A DNA stretch of 5,314 bases from Deltaproteobacteria bacterium (GTDB lineage: Bacteria; Bdellovibrionota_C; UBA2361; SZUA-149; JAITKM01), in NCBI GenBank assembly GCA_031278395.1, contig JAITKM010000046.1, forward strand, positions 1 to 5,314, written 5' to 3'. Position 1 is the first letter of the stretch. Each line of letters begins with the position of its first letter. A model generated the notes under the pieces. That model did not search any database, was not told the origin of the DNA, and was given only the letters and a program-made list of their open reading frames with translations. The translations under genes were made by a program, and so were the position numbers. Shown one piece after another: positions 5,220-5,314 of this stretch.

Positions 5220-5314
5220 CTAAGTTGGTAATTTGATTCTTAAATATGTTTTCCACATATCTAAAAATTCGTTATTTGTTATATTTAACCTTTTATAAGG
5301 AGTCGTCTCTTCTA
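5220..5314 (-). CDS. C-terminal end of an unidentified gene, partial (5' end outside window)
   Basis: Thirty codons are visible, starting with codon 5312-5310 and ending at TAG 5222-5220. The peptide includes TPYKRLNITNNEFLDMWKTY and ends RIKLPT. It reads like a normal soluble protein tail with AT-rich codons. I do not recognise it. It lies 126 bp upstream of the kinase pseudogene on the same strand and may share a transcript; no clear terminator lies between them. Thirty codons are too few to exclude chance. Confidence 0.45.
   Translation of the reverse strand, partial: EETTPYKRLNITNNEFLDMWKTYLRIKLPT

Overview
This is an AT-rich bacterial window with compact bacterial gene signals: Shine-Dalgarno sites, a GTG start, stem-loop terminators and signal peptides. 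It looks like an accessory region. The lineage cannot be fixed from the sequence. Cysteine-rich secreted repeats, a decayed NMP-kinase-like gene and many A/T homopolymers would fit a low-GC host-associated or candidate-phylum bacterium, but that is only a guess.

Layout. (1) 1-144: an open frame on the + strand, possibly the 3' end of a gene convergent with gene A. It contains a perfect 11-bp stem-loop that probably terminates gene A. (2) 147-2168, minus: gene A, a 673-aa secreted protein with cysteine-rich repeats, an EF-hand-like calcium-binding module and a beta-rich C-terminus. (3) 2169-2715: the leader and promoter of gene A, then a patch richer in G+C with + strand remnants of a possible lectin-fold (FGE-sulfatase or DUF1566/FISUMP-like) C-terminus, then a 73-bp element with perfect 14-bp inverted ends. 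(4) 2716-3663, minus: gene B, a 315-aa paralogue with four clean cysteine-rich repeats and an acidic DUF4114-like C-terminal motif. (5) 3664-4015: the leader and promoter of gene B, homologous to that of gene A, plus non-coding sequence. (6) 4160-4705, minus: an intact Nudix hydrolase, followed past its TAG stop by 47 more in-frame sense codons. (7) 4751-5093, minus: a strong terminator and a frameshifted, internally deleted P-loop kinase pseudogene. (8) 5220-5314, minus: the last 30 codons of a gene entering from the right edge.

The main point of interest is the pair of genes A and B. They share a signal-peptide/SGD...LC N-terminus, the same cysteine spacing, the same leader and the same promoter architecture. 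In both promoters the interval between the putative -35 and -10 boxes is almost entirely a T homopolymer (13 and 14 T). This is the layout of slipped-strand, phase-variable promoters of surface proteins. I read the pair as a small family of disulfide-rich, probably calcium-binding extracellular proteins with potentially switchable expression. The right half of the window shows gene decay.
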